From a virus, in IMG/VR virus record IMGVR_UViG_3300020445_000091, positions 1 through 22,131 of that record: 22,131 nt of DNA. One strand, 5' to 3'. The notes beneath the pieces are model-generated. The model saw nothing but the letters and a program-made list of their open reading frames with translations. It searched no databases and was not told the DNA's origin. Each line of letters starts with the position of its first letter. The first letter of the stretch is position 1. This document shows positions 4,533 to 12,243 of this stretch, in pieces. Made by a program: the position numbers and the translations under genes.

Positions 4533-4838
4533 ATGGCGAGTGAAACTCCAAAGTTTAAAAGTGATGAAGAATTCATTGCTTGGGCATTTGAAAATATAAG
4601 CACTGCACTGAGAAATTTAACAGATAGGGTAGAGAAATTAGAGATAGCAATACAAAAAATTCCTCCCCCAGGTGCTGAGATGATGAAATATAGACCTGAG
4701 GGAAAGAAAGACTATCTTAATATGAAAGAGTTATTCGATGATATCTACTCTGCCGATGGTCCTGTTGCTTATAAGGGACATAATATAAAAGTGTTAGAAG
4801 ATAGACTAAATAAGTTAGAAGATCATTTTAGTCAATAG
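4533..4838 (+). CDS. Coiled-coil protein, 101 aa, probable virion or assembly protein
   Basis: ATG 4533 follows an A-rich leader (CGAAAAAAATGG) with no Shine-Dalgarno sequence. The product has a helix with heptad spacing at about residues 15-43 (ENISTALRNLTDRVEKLEIA). A Pro-rich break (IPPPGAEMMKYRPEG) follows, and a second heptad helix lies at the C-terminus (IKVLEDRLNKLEDHFSQ). It is probably an oligomeric coiled coil. Its stop TAG overlaps the GTG start of the following 1371-aa gene by one base, so the two are translationally coupled and may act together, for example as adaptor or chaperone. No family is recognised. Confidence 0.7.
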   Translation: MASETPKFKSDEEFIAWAFENISTALRNLTDRVEKLEIAIQKIPPPGAEMMKYRPEGKKDYLNMKELFDDIYSADGPVAYKGHNIKVLEDRLNKLEDHFSQ

Positions 4839-7800
4839 TGCCAGCCTATATTCAAGAAACAGGCAGGAGTTATCCTAATCCGATAAAAACTGGTGCCTTC
4901 ACTCAAGGGTTTAAACGACCTGCTAGTGGAGACTATGATACCTCATCAGATTATCCTGGTGTTGGCACTGGGATGGATTACAATATAACTTTTGATGGTG
5001 GTGGACCAGGGAGTATGCCACTAGGGAAAGATAATGTACATTATATCGGTGATGAAGAGAATACTAATGTAAGTAATAATGGTAATGAGAGGCAAGGTGT
5101 ATACAGGTGGTATAGGGGAAGTAAAGACGATCACATGTATACTAGGGATCCACAGATCCATAAAGTTAATCTAGGATGTGAGAATGAGAGTTGGGAAAGG
5201 GCAGCGAAAGGATATAACCCAGAGCCTAGACAAGGAAGACCAGTATTCTATGTGATGTCTACTCAGGTAGAGAATAGTGTACCTCTTAAGGCATGGTATT
5301 CCTATTGGCCTGATGATACACAACTCTGTGTAGGAACTAATACACCTAATGTGACAGGTTGTGGTAGAGACAAATACTTGGAAGTGCAGACTCTAGGATA
5401 TGTCTTCACTACAGAAGCACATGCTAATGCATATTGTTCACCAGGAGAGACATGTAAACCCCTCTATGAGTATCTACATCCCGATCCTGATCATTTCTAT
5501 ACTACGGAACCTGAAAAGGAAGTTAATCTACAGGGTATAGCAGAGGGTGCTCCAGTAGACCCCGCACGTAGTCACGGTAAAGAGTATGTGTATCAGGGGA
5601 TACTATGCTATGCTTTCCAGACTCGTGCTCTGGATTCTCCTACCGATACTATTGTAGATCTAGGTAAAATTGGTCCCACTGGACAGTGCGTTGATAAGTC
5701 TGGTTGGTATGACTATACTAATGATGCTCAACAGGATTATGATGAAGATAGTGGTGGATGGTCTGAGTTCATGTATCGCCAACAGAGGGACTCTAGTGGT
5801 GCTAGTACTGAAGGTCCACCTAATATTAATGGTTGGGGATGGCCTGATAATGTAGACGTATTAGATAACGAAGCACTATTCGAGTGGAGTTACGGTCTGA
5901 GTGGTGCTGTAAAGGGTGCCATACCTCGCTATTTGGGATTCGAGGATATGTATGACTCCCAGTTTGTATTTTACCTTTATGATACTACTAACCCTTGGAA
6001 TGGTCCTATATTCTCTACTCAGTATATCCTAAGTAATGCTCAGTGTTGTCCTAACACTACCGACCCTGAAGGATGCCCTCATTGTGCTCCTGTATGGTCG
6101 TATCATTCACACTTCTATGAGATTAATGCAGATGTGTGGAATACTACTAAGACTAAACTATCAATACATGACCAGAGTAGCGTTGGTGTAAATGAATCCT
6201 TCTGGACTATTGATACTGAGACACATATGATATTCTTCCGTTACACCACTAGGACTGGTGACTTTAATAGCGGAGAGAAGATCAATGGATGGGATATAGT
6301 TAACTGTTATTACTTCGGAGATGAGCTCAAGTGTGGAATAATGGAGCTCACTTGGGATAACAGTAATGATAATAAGTGGTATGTTAACCCTGCTTGTATG
6401 GCGTGGCGTATTACTAGCACGGCAGGTGCAGAGGTAACTAACTCAAAAGCAGAAAAAGGTGCGTGGGTTGAGATAGGTACACCTACTAATACCGCAGTAC
6501 CATGGTCACAGCACATGAAGGACTACGGAATATACACTAGTAAACCTGCTGATGACGTAATAGATCCGCATATTGGTGTATGGCAAATACATACTGCCTC
6601 ATTCACTATCGCAACTGCGGGTGACTATTCACTCAGAATAGAGTCTGATAACTATGGATACATCAAGATTACGGATTCTGGTAATACTGTCCTCATGGAT
6701 AGAGCAGTTACATACCTAGGTGGTATGGGAAAAGAGACTATACCTATGACACTTGGTCCAGGTACTTACACTATAGAGACTAGAGTGCAGAATATAGACA
6801 GAGTAGTAGATCCTCCTATATTCACTTATCAAGAGCAATTCACTTCAACTGATGATGGTACAGCAGAGGTATTAGCTGGATACGGTATACCTAATAAGTC
6901 TGCATTCTGTGGTACATACGAATTCCCTAAGAAGATCTCCTACTGGAAAGTTGAGATCGATCCTAAGGCGTTGATACCGCACCGCAAGATGGATGAGGCA
7001 AAACTAGAAGCGGTAGTAGGAGATGATGGTACTATAACTGATGTGGTTGTTATTAACGGTGGTTGTGGGTACGTAGATCCCCTTATCAAAGTAATGGATC
7101 CACGGGCGATGGACAGTTTCTCCTCTAATGATACAGCAGAGTTTATGGAAGATAGACTCACAATGGATCCTGATTACAATAAGGCAATTGGAGATCCGAT
7201 AAAAGATGAGGGATATCAACTAAGAGAGGTGCAGAGTGCTGGTCGTAAGTGGGGCACACTTGACGGTATTGTCAGTGCGGATAAGGATAATGAGTTTATG
7301 ACTCTTAAGACAGCAGAGGTTGAGATATCACTATTGGATGAGAGAGGTGTAATTAAAGCAGTAAGAGTAGTAGATGGAGGATCAGGATATAATCAGGCGA
7401 ATATACCCATAGTGCATGTTGTGGATCCTGAGAAGATTAGGTATAGGGGTACGGGTGGTACCGCAGCAGAAGAGCGAGAAGCAATGCACGGAAAGATGGA
7501 AGATGCGTGGAATCATAAGTTTGAAAAAGAGGATGCAGTATATTCCTCTGCAAGAGTAGAGCAACCTCAGTATGAAGTAGCTACTATTGGTGAGAGTATG
7601 GATGCTGAGAGTATGGGGTATGTTAAGTCTTCTATGGGAATACAACCTCAAGAGGGTCACTTTGGTAACTCACCTAGTAACGTATACGCTGAGGTACCAG
7701 ACAGTTATATCAGGGCAGCAGCAGATGGTATAGATGATGATGTAACTAAGATATGCATGAATTTACCAGAGTCCTGTATTGATGTTAATGCTAGGGGTAT

Positions 7801-8953
7801 GATTGCTAATGGTGTGCCAGATGGTACACAGTTTGAGGTTATGTCTAGTTTAGACAATACTAAAGACGGTGGTGGTATTATAGGGTTTGAGCAGAATGTG
7901 ATGCCTTATGTGTACACTGGTGCACAATCAGTAGATGTATTCGGTGAGAATATGTCTGGACTATACGGTGCGGTTGGTGGTGAGAGGTGTATAACAGTTG
8001 CACAACCTAGACTCTATAACATTACTCGTTGGTTTGATATGCCGTGTGCATACCTCTCTGCTAACGAGGAAGGTGAACAAAAAGCATTCGGATGGTTACC
8101 GTATAAGTATTGTGCTTCTGAGCAGAAGGAAGCATCCTTCAGAGTATCAATGGAAATAGAAGGATATGTAGGCGGTAGTCAAGGACCAGCATTTATGGAA
8201 TTCCTCAGGAATATGCCAGTGCCTTTCCTACAGCAGAAGAGAGATATACCAGGTAACTCTGGAGAGAGGACATGGGCGTGTAAGAGGAGTAGTATAGATG
8301 GTAGATGTTACAGAGATCCTCAGGATGCTGGTAATATAGTCTTTGTTCCTGTCGGGTTAGATGAAAACACTTACGACTACAATAGATCTCAGTATACAGA
8401 AGTAGAGCAATTGCAGATGTGGGCTGGGTCTAATATCACTGCTTCATCAGCAGTGCAGACATGGTTAGGTCACCCTACGGCAGGAGATCCAGCAGGTACA
8501 CCTCACTCTGTAGATTATACTGCTATCAGTGTAGCTACTTGCACTAATGGAGTACCTCCTAATGAATGTTGGGATACTTATGTGCGTAACATAACTGCTA
8601 ATGATGGACCTCTTAGTGTATACTGTGGATATGATGCTAATGGTAATCCTATAGCAGGTCAAACCTTCTGTCAGACCAGTGAGTTATATGATTCCTGTGT
8701 AGCACTAGATAAAGTTATGGATGCGTCTATTGCAATACCACCGAATAGGATTATAGAGAGTGAATCTAACGCTAGGTTGATTATGGGAACATATAATGGT
8801 ACCATGGTAGTAAGAAACTACCTCACTGGTGGAGTTATAGCCCTGGGTAGGGCGTTGCGTAACTACGGTAATCCATTCTTTGATGAGTGTAGTGAAGAAG
8901 GATCTTGGACAGATGGACAAGAAGTCAACGATATCATAGAACCTAGAAGATAA
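4838..8953 (+). CDS. Large modular virion protein, 1371 aa, with DUF5648-like and carbohydrate-binding-like modules
   Basis: The start is a GTG inside the previous stop (TAGTG), giving MPAYIQETGRSYPNP. At residues 86-260 there are two DUF5648-like units: VYRWYRGSKDDHMYT and PLYEYLHPDPDHFYTTEPE. The fold is of unknown function but is found in cell-surface and secreted proteins. At about 577-655 a PA14- or CBM-like beta sandwich is suggested by FTIATAGDYSLRIESDNYGY and GPGTYTIETRVQN. Two GGxGY units lie at about 733-753 and 836-865 (INGGCGYVDPLIKV, VDGGSGYNQANIPI), of the same kind as in the giant protein downstream. Many Cys residues are present. Its TAA overlaps the PAAR gene start (TAATG). 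I infer a tail or baseplate surface protein that contacts host glycans. It has no counterpart in T4 that I recognise. Confidence 0.75.
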   Translation: MPAYIQETGRSYPNPIKTGAFTQGFKRPASGDYDTSSDYPGVGTGMDYNITFDGGGPGSMPLGKDNVHYIGDEENTNVSNNGNERQGVYRWYRGSKDDHMYTRDPQIHKVNLGCENESWERAAKGYNPEPRQGRPVFYVMSTQVENSVPLKAWYSYWPDDTQLCVGTNTPNVTGCGRDKYLEVQTLGYVFTTEAHANAYCSPGETCKPLYEYLHPDPDHFYTTEPEKEVNLQGIAEGAPVDPARSHGKEYVYQGILCYAFQTRALDSPTDTIVDLGKIGPTGQCVDKSGWYDYTNDAQQDYDEDSGGWSEFMYRQQRDSSGASTEGPPNINGWGWPDNVDVLDNEALFEWSYGLSGAVKGAIPRYLGFEDMYDSQFVFYLYDTTNPWNGPIFSTQYILSNAQCCPNTTDPEGCPHCAPVWSYHSHFYEINADVWNTTKTKLSIHDQSSVGVNESFWTIDTETHMIFFRYTTRTGDFNSGEKINGWDIVNCYYFGDELKCGIMELTWDNSNDNKWYVNPACMAWRITSTAGAEVTNSKAEKGAWVEIGTPTNTAVPWSQHMKDYGIYTSKPADDVIDPHIGVWQIHTASFTIATAGDYSLRIESDNYGYIKITDSGNTVLMDRAVTYLGGMGKETIPMTLGPGTYTIETRVQNIDRVVDPPIFTYQEQFTSTDDGTAEVLAGYGIPNKSAFCGTYEFPKKISYWKVEIDPKALIPHRKMDEAKLEAVVGDDGTITDVVVINGGCGYVDPLIKVMDPRAMDSFSSNDTAEFMEDRLTMDPDYNKAIGDPIKDEGYQLREVQSAGRKWGTLDGIVSADKDNEFMTLKTAEVEISLLDERGVIKAVRVVDGGSGYNQANIPIVHVVDPEKIRYRGTGGTAAEEREAMHGKMEDAWNHKFEKEDAVYSSARVEQPQYEVATIGESMDAESMGYVKSSMGIQPQEGHFGNSPSNVYAEVPDSYIRAAADGIDDDVTKICMNLPESCIDVNARGMIANGVPDGTQFEVMSSLDNTKDGGGIIGFEQNVMPYVYTGAQSVDVFGENMSGLYGAVGGERCITVAQPRLYNITRWFDMPCAYLSANEEGEQKAFGWLPYKYCASEQKEASFRVSMEIEGYVGGSQGPAFMEFLRNMPVPFLQQKRDIPGNSGERTWACKRSSIDGRCYRDPQDAGNIVFVPVGLDENTYDYNRSQYTEVEQLQMWAGSNITASSAVQTWLGHPTAGDPAGTPHSVDYTAISVATCTNGVPPNECWDTYVRNITANDGPLSVYCGYDANGNPIAGQTFCQTSELYDSCVALDKVMDASIAIPPNRIIESESNARLIMGTYNGTMVVRNYLTGGVIALGRALRNYGNPFFDECSEEGSWTDGQEVNDIIEPRR

Positions 8954-9486
8954 TGGCATTTGGATACCTATTACCAGTTTCATCTCTAAACGGACTACCT
9001 TGTAGTGGTCATGGATTGTGTTTACCATCCACTGTGCACTCTGTACAGGCGTGTGGCACCCCTCCTATCCCCTACAGCATAGTCATTAAAGAGTTTACCT
9101 GTTGGTGGCCTCCTCAACCCTTAATTCCTATATTCCCTGTTACTCCTTATAGAGCAACTGTGCAGGTGAATAGGATTCCTATCATGTTATTGGGTGATAC
9201 CTTTACACCACATATAGCGGTATGTACTAATATTGTTGTGTACATGTGTCCTTGTGGTAAAGCAATGTGTCCAACGCCAACTCCAATCCCTTGCAGTGTC
9301 CTTACAATCGAAGATGGAGGTGGTGTGGGGCATACTAGGATTGTTATGGCAACAACTTTAACAGTATTTGCTCTGAAATTGCCTATTGCAAGGATATTAG
9401 ATCCACTAGGAGTAGGATTTCCTGGTTGGAGTTACCCTTGTTCATCTGTGGTTGCCTGGGGGCATGCAACTGTGCTATCATCATAG
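8953..9486 (+). CDS. PAAR-like baseplate spike tip protein, 177 aa
   Basis: PAAR proteins form the sharp, metal-bound tip of phage spikes and type VI secretion systems; T4 gp5.4 is the phage example. Two PAAR-like strands are visible: QVNRIPIMLLGDTF (residues 71-84) and FALKLPIARILDPLG (139-153). His/Cys residues that could bind metal lie in CSGHG (17-21), H87, GVGHTR (124-129) and WGHA (169-172). There are ten Cys residues and a Pro-rich middle (CWWPPQPLIPIFPV). It is longer than T4 gp5.4 (97 aa), suggesting extra loops or a duplicated motif. Its ATG overlaps the previous stop by one base. The order PAAR, (25), 6 matches T4's 5.4 next to 6. The family call is moderately sure. Confidence 0.65.
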   Translation: MAFGYLLPVSSLNGLPCSGHGLCLPSTVHSVQACGTPPIPYSIVIKEFTCWWPPQPLIPIFPVTPYRATVQVNRIPIMLLGDTFTPHIAVCTNIVVYMCPCGKAMCPTPTPIPCSVLTIEDGGGVGHTRIVMATTLTVFALKLPIARILDPLGVGFPGWSYPCSSVVAWGHATVLSS

Positions 9487-9503
9487 TAGTTTATTAACCA
9501 AAA

Positions 9504-9641
9504 ATGGCATTATACGGTTCAAATGGAGATTATGTTGCTCCACCAGCAAAGAAAACGAGACAAGGAAACTCGAAAAACACAAAAATTGCTGCCACTTCAC
9601 GTAACGCAGCTAAGAAAAGGTATAGGGGTCAAGGAAAATAG
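9504..9641 (+). CDS. Small basic conserved cyanophage protein, 45 aa
   Basis: ATG 9504 in the context CCAAAAATGG encodes MALYGSNGDYVAPPAKKTRQ, then NSKNTKIAATSRNAAKKRYR, and ends GQGK. It is strongly basic and probably disordered. I remember very similar proteins of this length at this place, next to gene 25, in T4-like cyanophages; their function is unknown. A DNA-binding or assembly role is inference. It lies 17 bases after the PAAR gene and before the late promoter of gene 25, so it belongs to the upstream transcript. Confidence 0.7.
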   Translation: MALYGSNGDYVAPPAKKTRQGNSKNTKIAATSRNAAKKRYRGQGK

Positions 9642-9652
9642 TCGGGAAACCC

Positions 9653-9660
9653 TATAAATA
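9653..9660 (+). promoter_or_regulatory. T4-type late promoter before gene 25
   Basis: CTATAAATA at 9652-9660 contains TATAAATA, the full T4 late promoter element recognised by gp55 (with gp33/gp45) in T4-like phages. It lies 40 bases before the gene 25 ATG, with transcription expected to start near 9666. It is the only full copy in an intergenic position in this window. Confidence 0.8.
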
Positions 9661-9661
9661 A

Positions 9662-9682
9662 AAGATATTAGCTAAATATCTT
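9662..9682. repeat. Perfect inverted repeat at the late promoter start site
   Basis: AAGATATT (9662-9669) and AATATCTT (9675-9682) form an 8-bp perfect dyad around AGCTA. It begins one base after the late promoter element and spans the expected start point. It has no following T-run. It may be a hairpin in read-through RNA or a protein site. Confidence 0.5.
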
Positions 9683-9699
9683 GGTAATAGTAGTCAAAA

Positions 9700-10113
9700 A
9701 TGGCTTCTTATAGGTTCAGATCGGAAAAATATGTCTCCAGGGGATTTAAAGACTTAGCAGTCTCATTTAATTCTAATCCTAATACTGGAGATTTTGGTGT
9801 GGTTAAGAATGAAAACGCTATCAAACAGTCTGTTCGTAATTTAATTATGACAATGTTTGGTGAAAGACCCTTCCAACGTAGCATTGGATCTAAAGTTAAG
9901 GCACTTTTGTTTGAACCATGGGATCCATTTGCAGTGGATACTATTAAAAGTGAAATTTATAACTGTCTAACAAGACTTGAACCCCGTATTAAAGTAACTG
10001 GGGTCCAACTTCGTGATGATTCTGAGGTTAATTCCGTGCAAATAGGTATAGATTATACCATTGTAGGTGAATCAGAAACCCAAAACGTCGAATTTCTCCT
10101 AGAGAGAGCATAA
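9700..10113 (+). CDS. 25: Baseplate wedge protein gp25
   Basis: A 137-aa protein of the GPW/gp25 family. In T4, gp25 is a wedge subunit that joins gp6 and gp53 and holds the start of the sheath. The N-terminus is MASYRFRSEKYVSRGFKDLA. The central segment, KNENAIKQSVRNLIMTMFGE then RPFQRSIGSK, is typical of the family. The core LEPRI (E94-P95-R96) is the conserved EPR motif, followed by the beta strands VTGVQLRDD and VQIGIDYTIV. The length fits T4 gp25 (132 aa). It is preceded by a late promoter and lies one base before gp6. The ATG context is CAAAAATGG with no Shine-Dalgarno sequence. Identification is secure. Confidence 0.93.
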   Translation: MASYRFRSEKYVSRGFKDLAVSFNSNPNTGDFGVVKNENAIKQSVRNLIMTMFGERPFQRSIGSKVKALLFEPWDPFAVDTIKSEIYNCLTRLEPRIKVTGVQLRDDSEVNSVQIGIDYTIVGESETQNVEFLLERA

Positions 10114-10114
10114 A

Positions 10115-12238
10115 ATGGCAGCAATTCCTTCACAATTAACGTCCTTAGACTTCTTTGAGATCAAAGAATCCATCAAATCGTACCTTCGGACTAGAAAAGA
10201 GTTTACCGATTACGATTTTGAGGGTAGCTCAAGCTCATATCTGATCGATATACTAGCATATAACACATATTATACTGCCTTTAACGCTAACATGGCGTTG
10301 AATGAAGCATTTTTAGAGACTGCAACGGTCAGAGATAACATTGTAAGGATCGCAAAGCAGTTAAATTACACTCCAAGGTCAATAAAAGCACCTAGAGCAG
10401 GTGTAAAGTTGGTTGCACAGACAACAGTTGGTCTAAATGGCACCACTTTCCCAGAATTTGCCACTGTTAGGAAGGGTGATGTCTTTGTTGCAGACAATGA
10501 AAACGATAGTTATACCTTTGCACTCACTCAAGACGTTCAAGTATCAGTAGATCCTTCTACTGGACAGGCAATTTTTGAGTGTATCCCTGTTTATCAAGGT
10601 AATTTACTTACTGCAAACTATACAGTTGACTATACTAGGAAACAAGACTTCATTATTCCTGATGAAAACGTAGATACTGGTCTTTTAACCGTAGATATCT
10701 CTCCAAGTGCTCAATCATCAGAGACTGATACCTATAGTCTTGCTGCAAACGTCACAAATGCCAATGCAACTTCCAGAATTTACTACTTGGAAGAGACAGA
10801 TGACATGAGATACCGTCTTGTTTTCGGAGATGGGTCAATTGGACGTAAATTAATTGATGGTGAATACATCAGAATCACATATGTGACCACTGATGGGGTT
10901 GAAGCTAACGGTGCAAGAGGTTTTGACTTCGTTGGTCAGGTTGTTGACAGTGATGCAAGGGTTATTTCACCCAATGCTATAAAGTTAACTACTAAAGACC
11001 ATGCTCAAGACGGTGAAGACCGTGAAACATCACTCTCAGTCAAGTTTAGAGCACCTAGAGCGTATGCAACTCAGAATAGAGCAGTCACTGAGAATGACTA
11101 TGAGCATATAGTCTCTGAAATATACCCCCAGGCAGCGTCTGTGACCGCCTACGGAGGCGAGAAACTGACTCCCCCTGTATATGGTAAGGTTTATGTTGCA
11201 ATTAGACCAAAAACAGGAAATAAACTCAACGCAACTACAAAACAAAAGATTAAAAAGGACTTATTGAAGTATTCTATTGCTTCAATCGATCCTGTTATCA
11301 TTGATCCTACAAGTTTCTACATTATTCCGAAATCTTACGTTTATTATAACGGAAATGACACTAATTTAACTGGATCTCAACTCGGTACTAAGATTTTACA
11401 AGGAATTGACCAGTGGAATAAGGCAGGTATCAATAATCGCTTCAATGGACGCATAGATGGGTCTAAATTTGGTTCGATGGTTGATAGTAGCGATCCTAGC
11501 ATCTCTGGTAACGTCACTCAAATGACTTTAGGTCAAAATCTTGACCAATTCACCTTTGGTAACGTGTTTACTCAGTGTTTAGACTTCGGTAACCCACTTT
11601 ATGACCCTTCAAACTTCGCAGGTAGTCCAAAAGACGATGATGGAGGTGGTGATGACGATGGAGATGGAGATGGAGGCACTAGTAAGTGTAAACCATCCTT
11701 CTCAACAGTAAAATCAGGCACATTCTATGCAACTGGTTATACTGAAGACCTAGTTAACCTAACTTTGACCGATGGAGCGACTGCTGTGGCAGTTTCTTCT
11801 CCTGGATTGTCAACAAATCAAACTAATCAGGTTTTGGTTCCTGTAAATATAAGAGATGACGGTCAGGGTAACCTAATTCTTGTTACAACAAGGGATGAAA
11901 CCGAATTAACATTAAATCCGTCCGTTGGAAGTGTCGATTATGCAAATGGTAACGTTTGTGTAGGTCCGATAGCGATCCAAGGCACTCCAGATGACACTGA
12001 GAGATTGCCTATCCAGGTTTTACCTGCTGGTGGGTCAATTGCGGTACCACCTGGCGTAGATCCATCGGTCTTTAACCCCACAGTCAATCCAATTGACTAC
12101 ACAATCAATGATGTAGCAATCCCCACCTTCGATCCTAATAACTTTAATGGTTATAATTTTGGTGACCTAGGGGGTATAAATATCATTGACTATCCAAGTG
12201 ACTCATTCACTTATCCAGTTAGCGATTCCTGTTTCTAA
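10115..12238 (+). CDS. 6: Baseplate wedge protein gp6
   Basis: The 707-aa product starts MAAIPSQLTSLDFFEIKESI and continues with SSYLIDILAYNTYYTAFNAN, the hallmark of T4-like gp6. gp6 forms the iris ring of the baseplate and contains a baseplate J-like core. The typical segments MALNEAFLETATVRDNIVRI and FRAPRAYATQNRAVTENDYE are present. It is longer than T4 gp6 (660 aa). An acidic Gly/Asp linker (GGGDDDGDGDGG, about residues 505-522) separates the conserved part from a C-terminal beta-rich domain of about 185 residues. That domain has two similar segments (NLTLTDGATAVAVSSPG and a Pro-rich stretch). The gene starts one base after gp25, with a weak GAGAG upstream. Identification is secure; the C-terminal domain is unassigned. 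Confidence 0.92.
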   Translation: MAAIPSQLTSLDFFEIKESIKSYLRTRKEFTDYDFEGSSSSYLIDILAYNTYYTAFNANMALNEAFLETATVRDNIVRIAKQLNYTPRSIKAPRAGVKLVAQTTVGLNGTTFPEFATVRKGDVFVADNENDSYTFALTQDVQVSVDPSTGQAIFECIPVYQGNLLTANYTVDYTRKQDFIIPDENVDTGLLTVDISPSAQSSETDTYSLAANVTNANATSRIYYLEETDDMRYRLVFGDGSIGRKLIDGEYIRITYVTTDGVEANGARGFDFVGQVVDSDARVISPNAIKLTTKDHAQDGEDRETSLSVKFRAPRAYATQNRAVTENDYEHIVSEIYPQAASVTAYGGEKLTPPVYGKVYVAIRPKTGNKLNATTKQKIKKDLLKYSIASIDPVIIDPTSFYIIPKSYVYYNGNDTNLTGSQLGTKILQGIDQWNKAGINNRFNGRIDGSKFGSMVDSSDPSISGNVTQMTLGQNLDQFTFGNVFTQCLDFGNPLYDPSNFAGSPKDDDGGGDDDGDGDGGTSKCKPSFSTVKSGTFYATGYTEDLVNLTLTDGATAVAVSSPGLSTNQTNQVLVPVNIRDDGQGNLILVTTRDETELTLNPSVGSVDYANGNVCVGPIAIQGTPDDTERLPIQVLPAGGSIAVPPGVDPSVFNPTVNPIDYTINDVAIPTFDPNNFNGYNFGDLGGINIIDYPSDSFTYPVSDSCF
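12175..12182 (+). promoter_or_regulatory. Possible internal late promoter
   Basis: TATAAATA occurs inside the 3' end of gene 6, 62 bases before the giant gene's ATG. It matches the late element exactly and is placed usefully. It also encodes ordinary residues of gp6 (the Ile-Asn-Ile of GGINII), so chance is possible. Confidence 0.4.
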
Positions 12239-12243
12239 GATAG

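Noticed and set aside
6940-7660. Minus-strand open frames within the 1371-aa gene and elsewhere
   Set aside because: They are antisense shadows of long + strand genes, with low-complexity Ser/Ile-rich translations and no family features.
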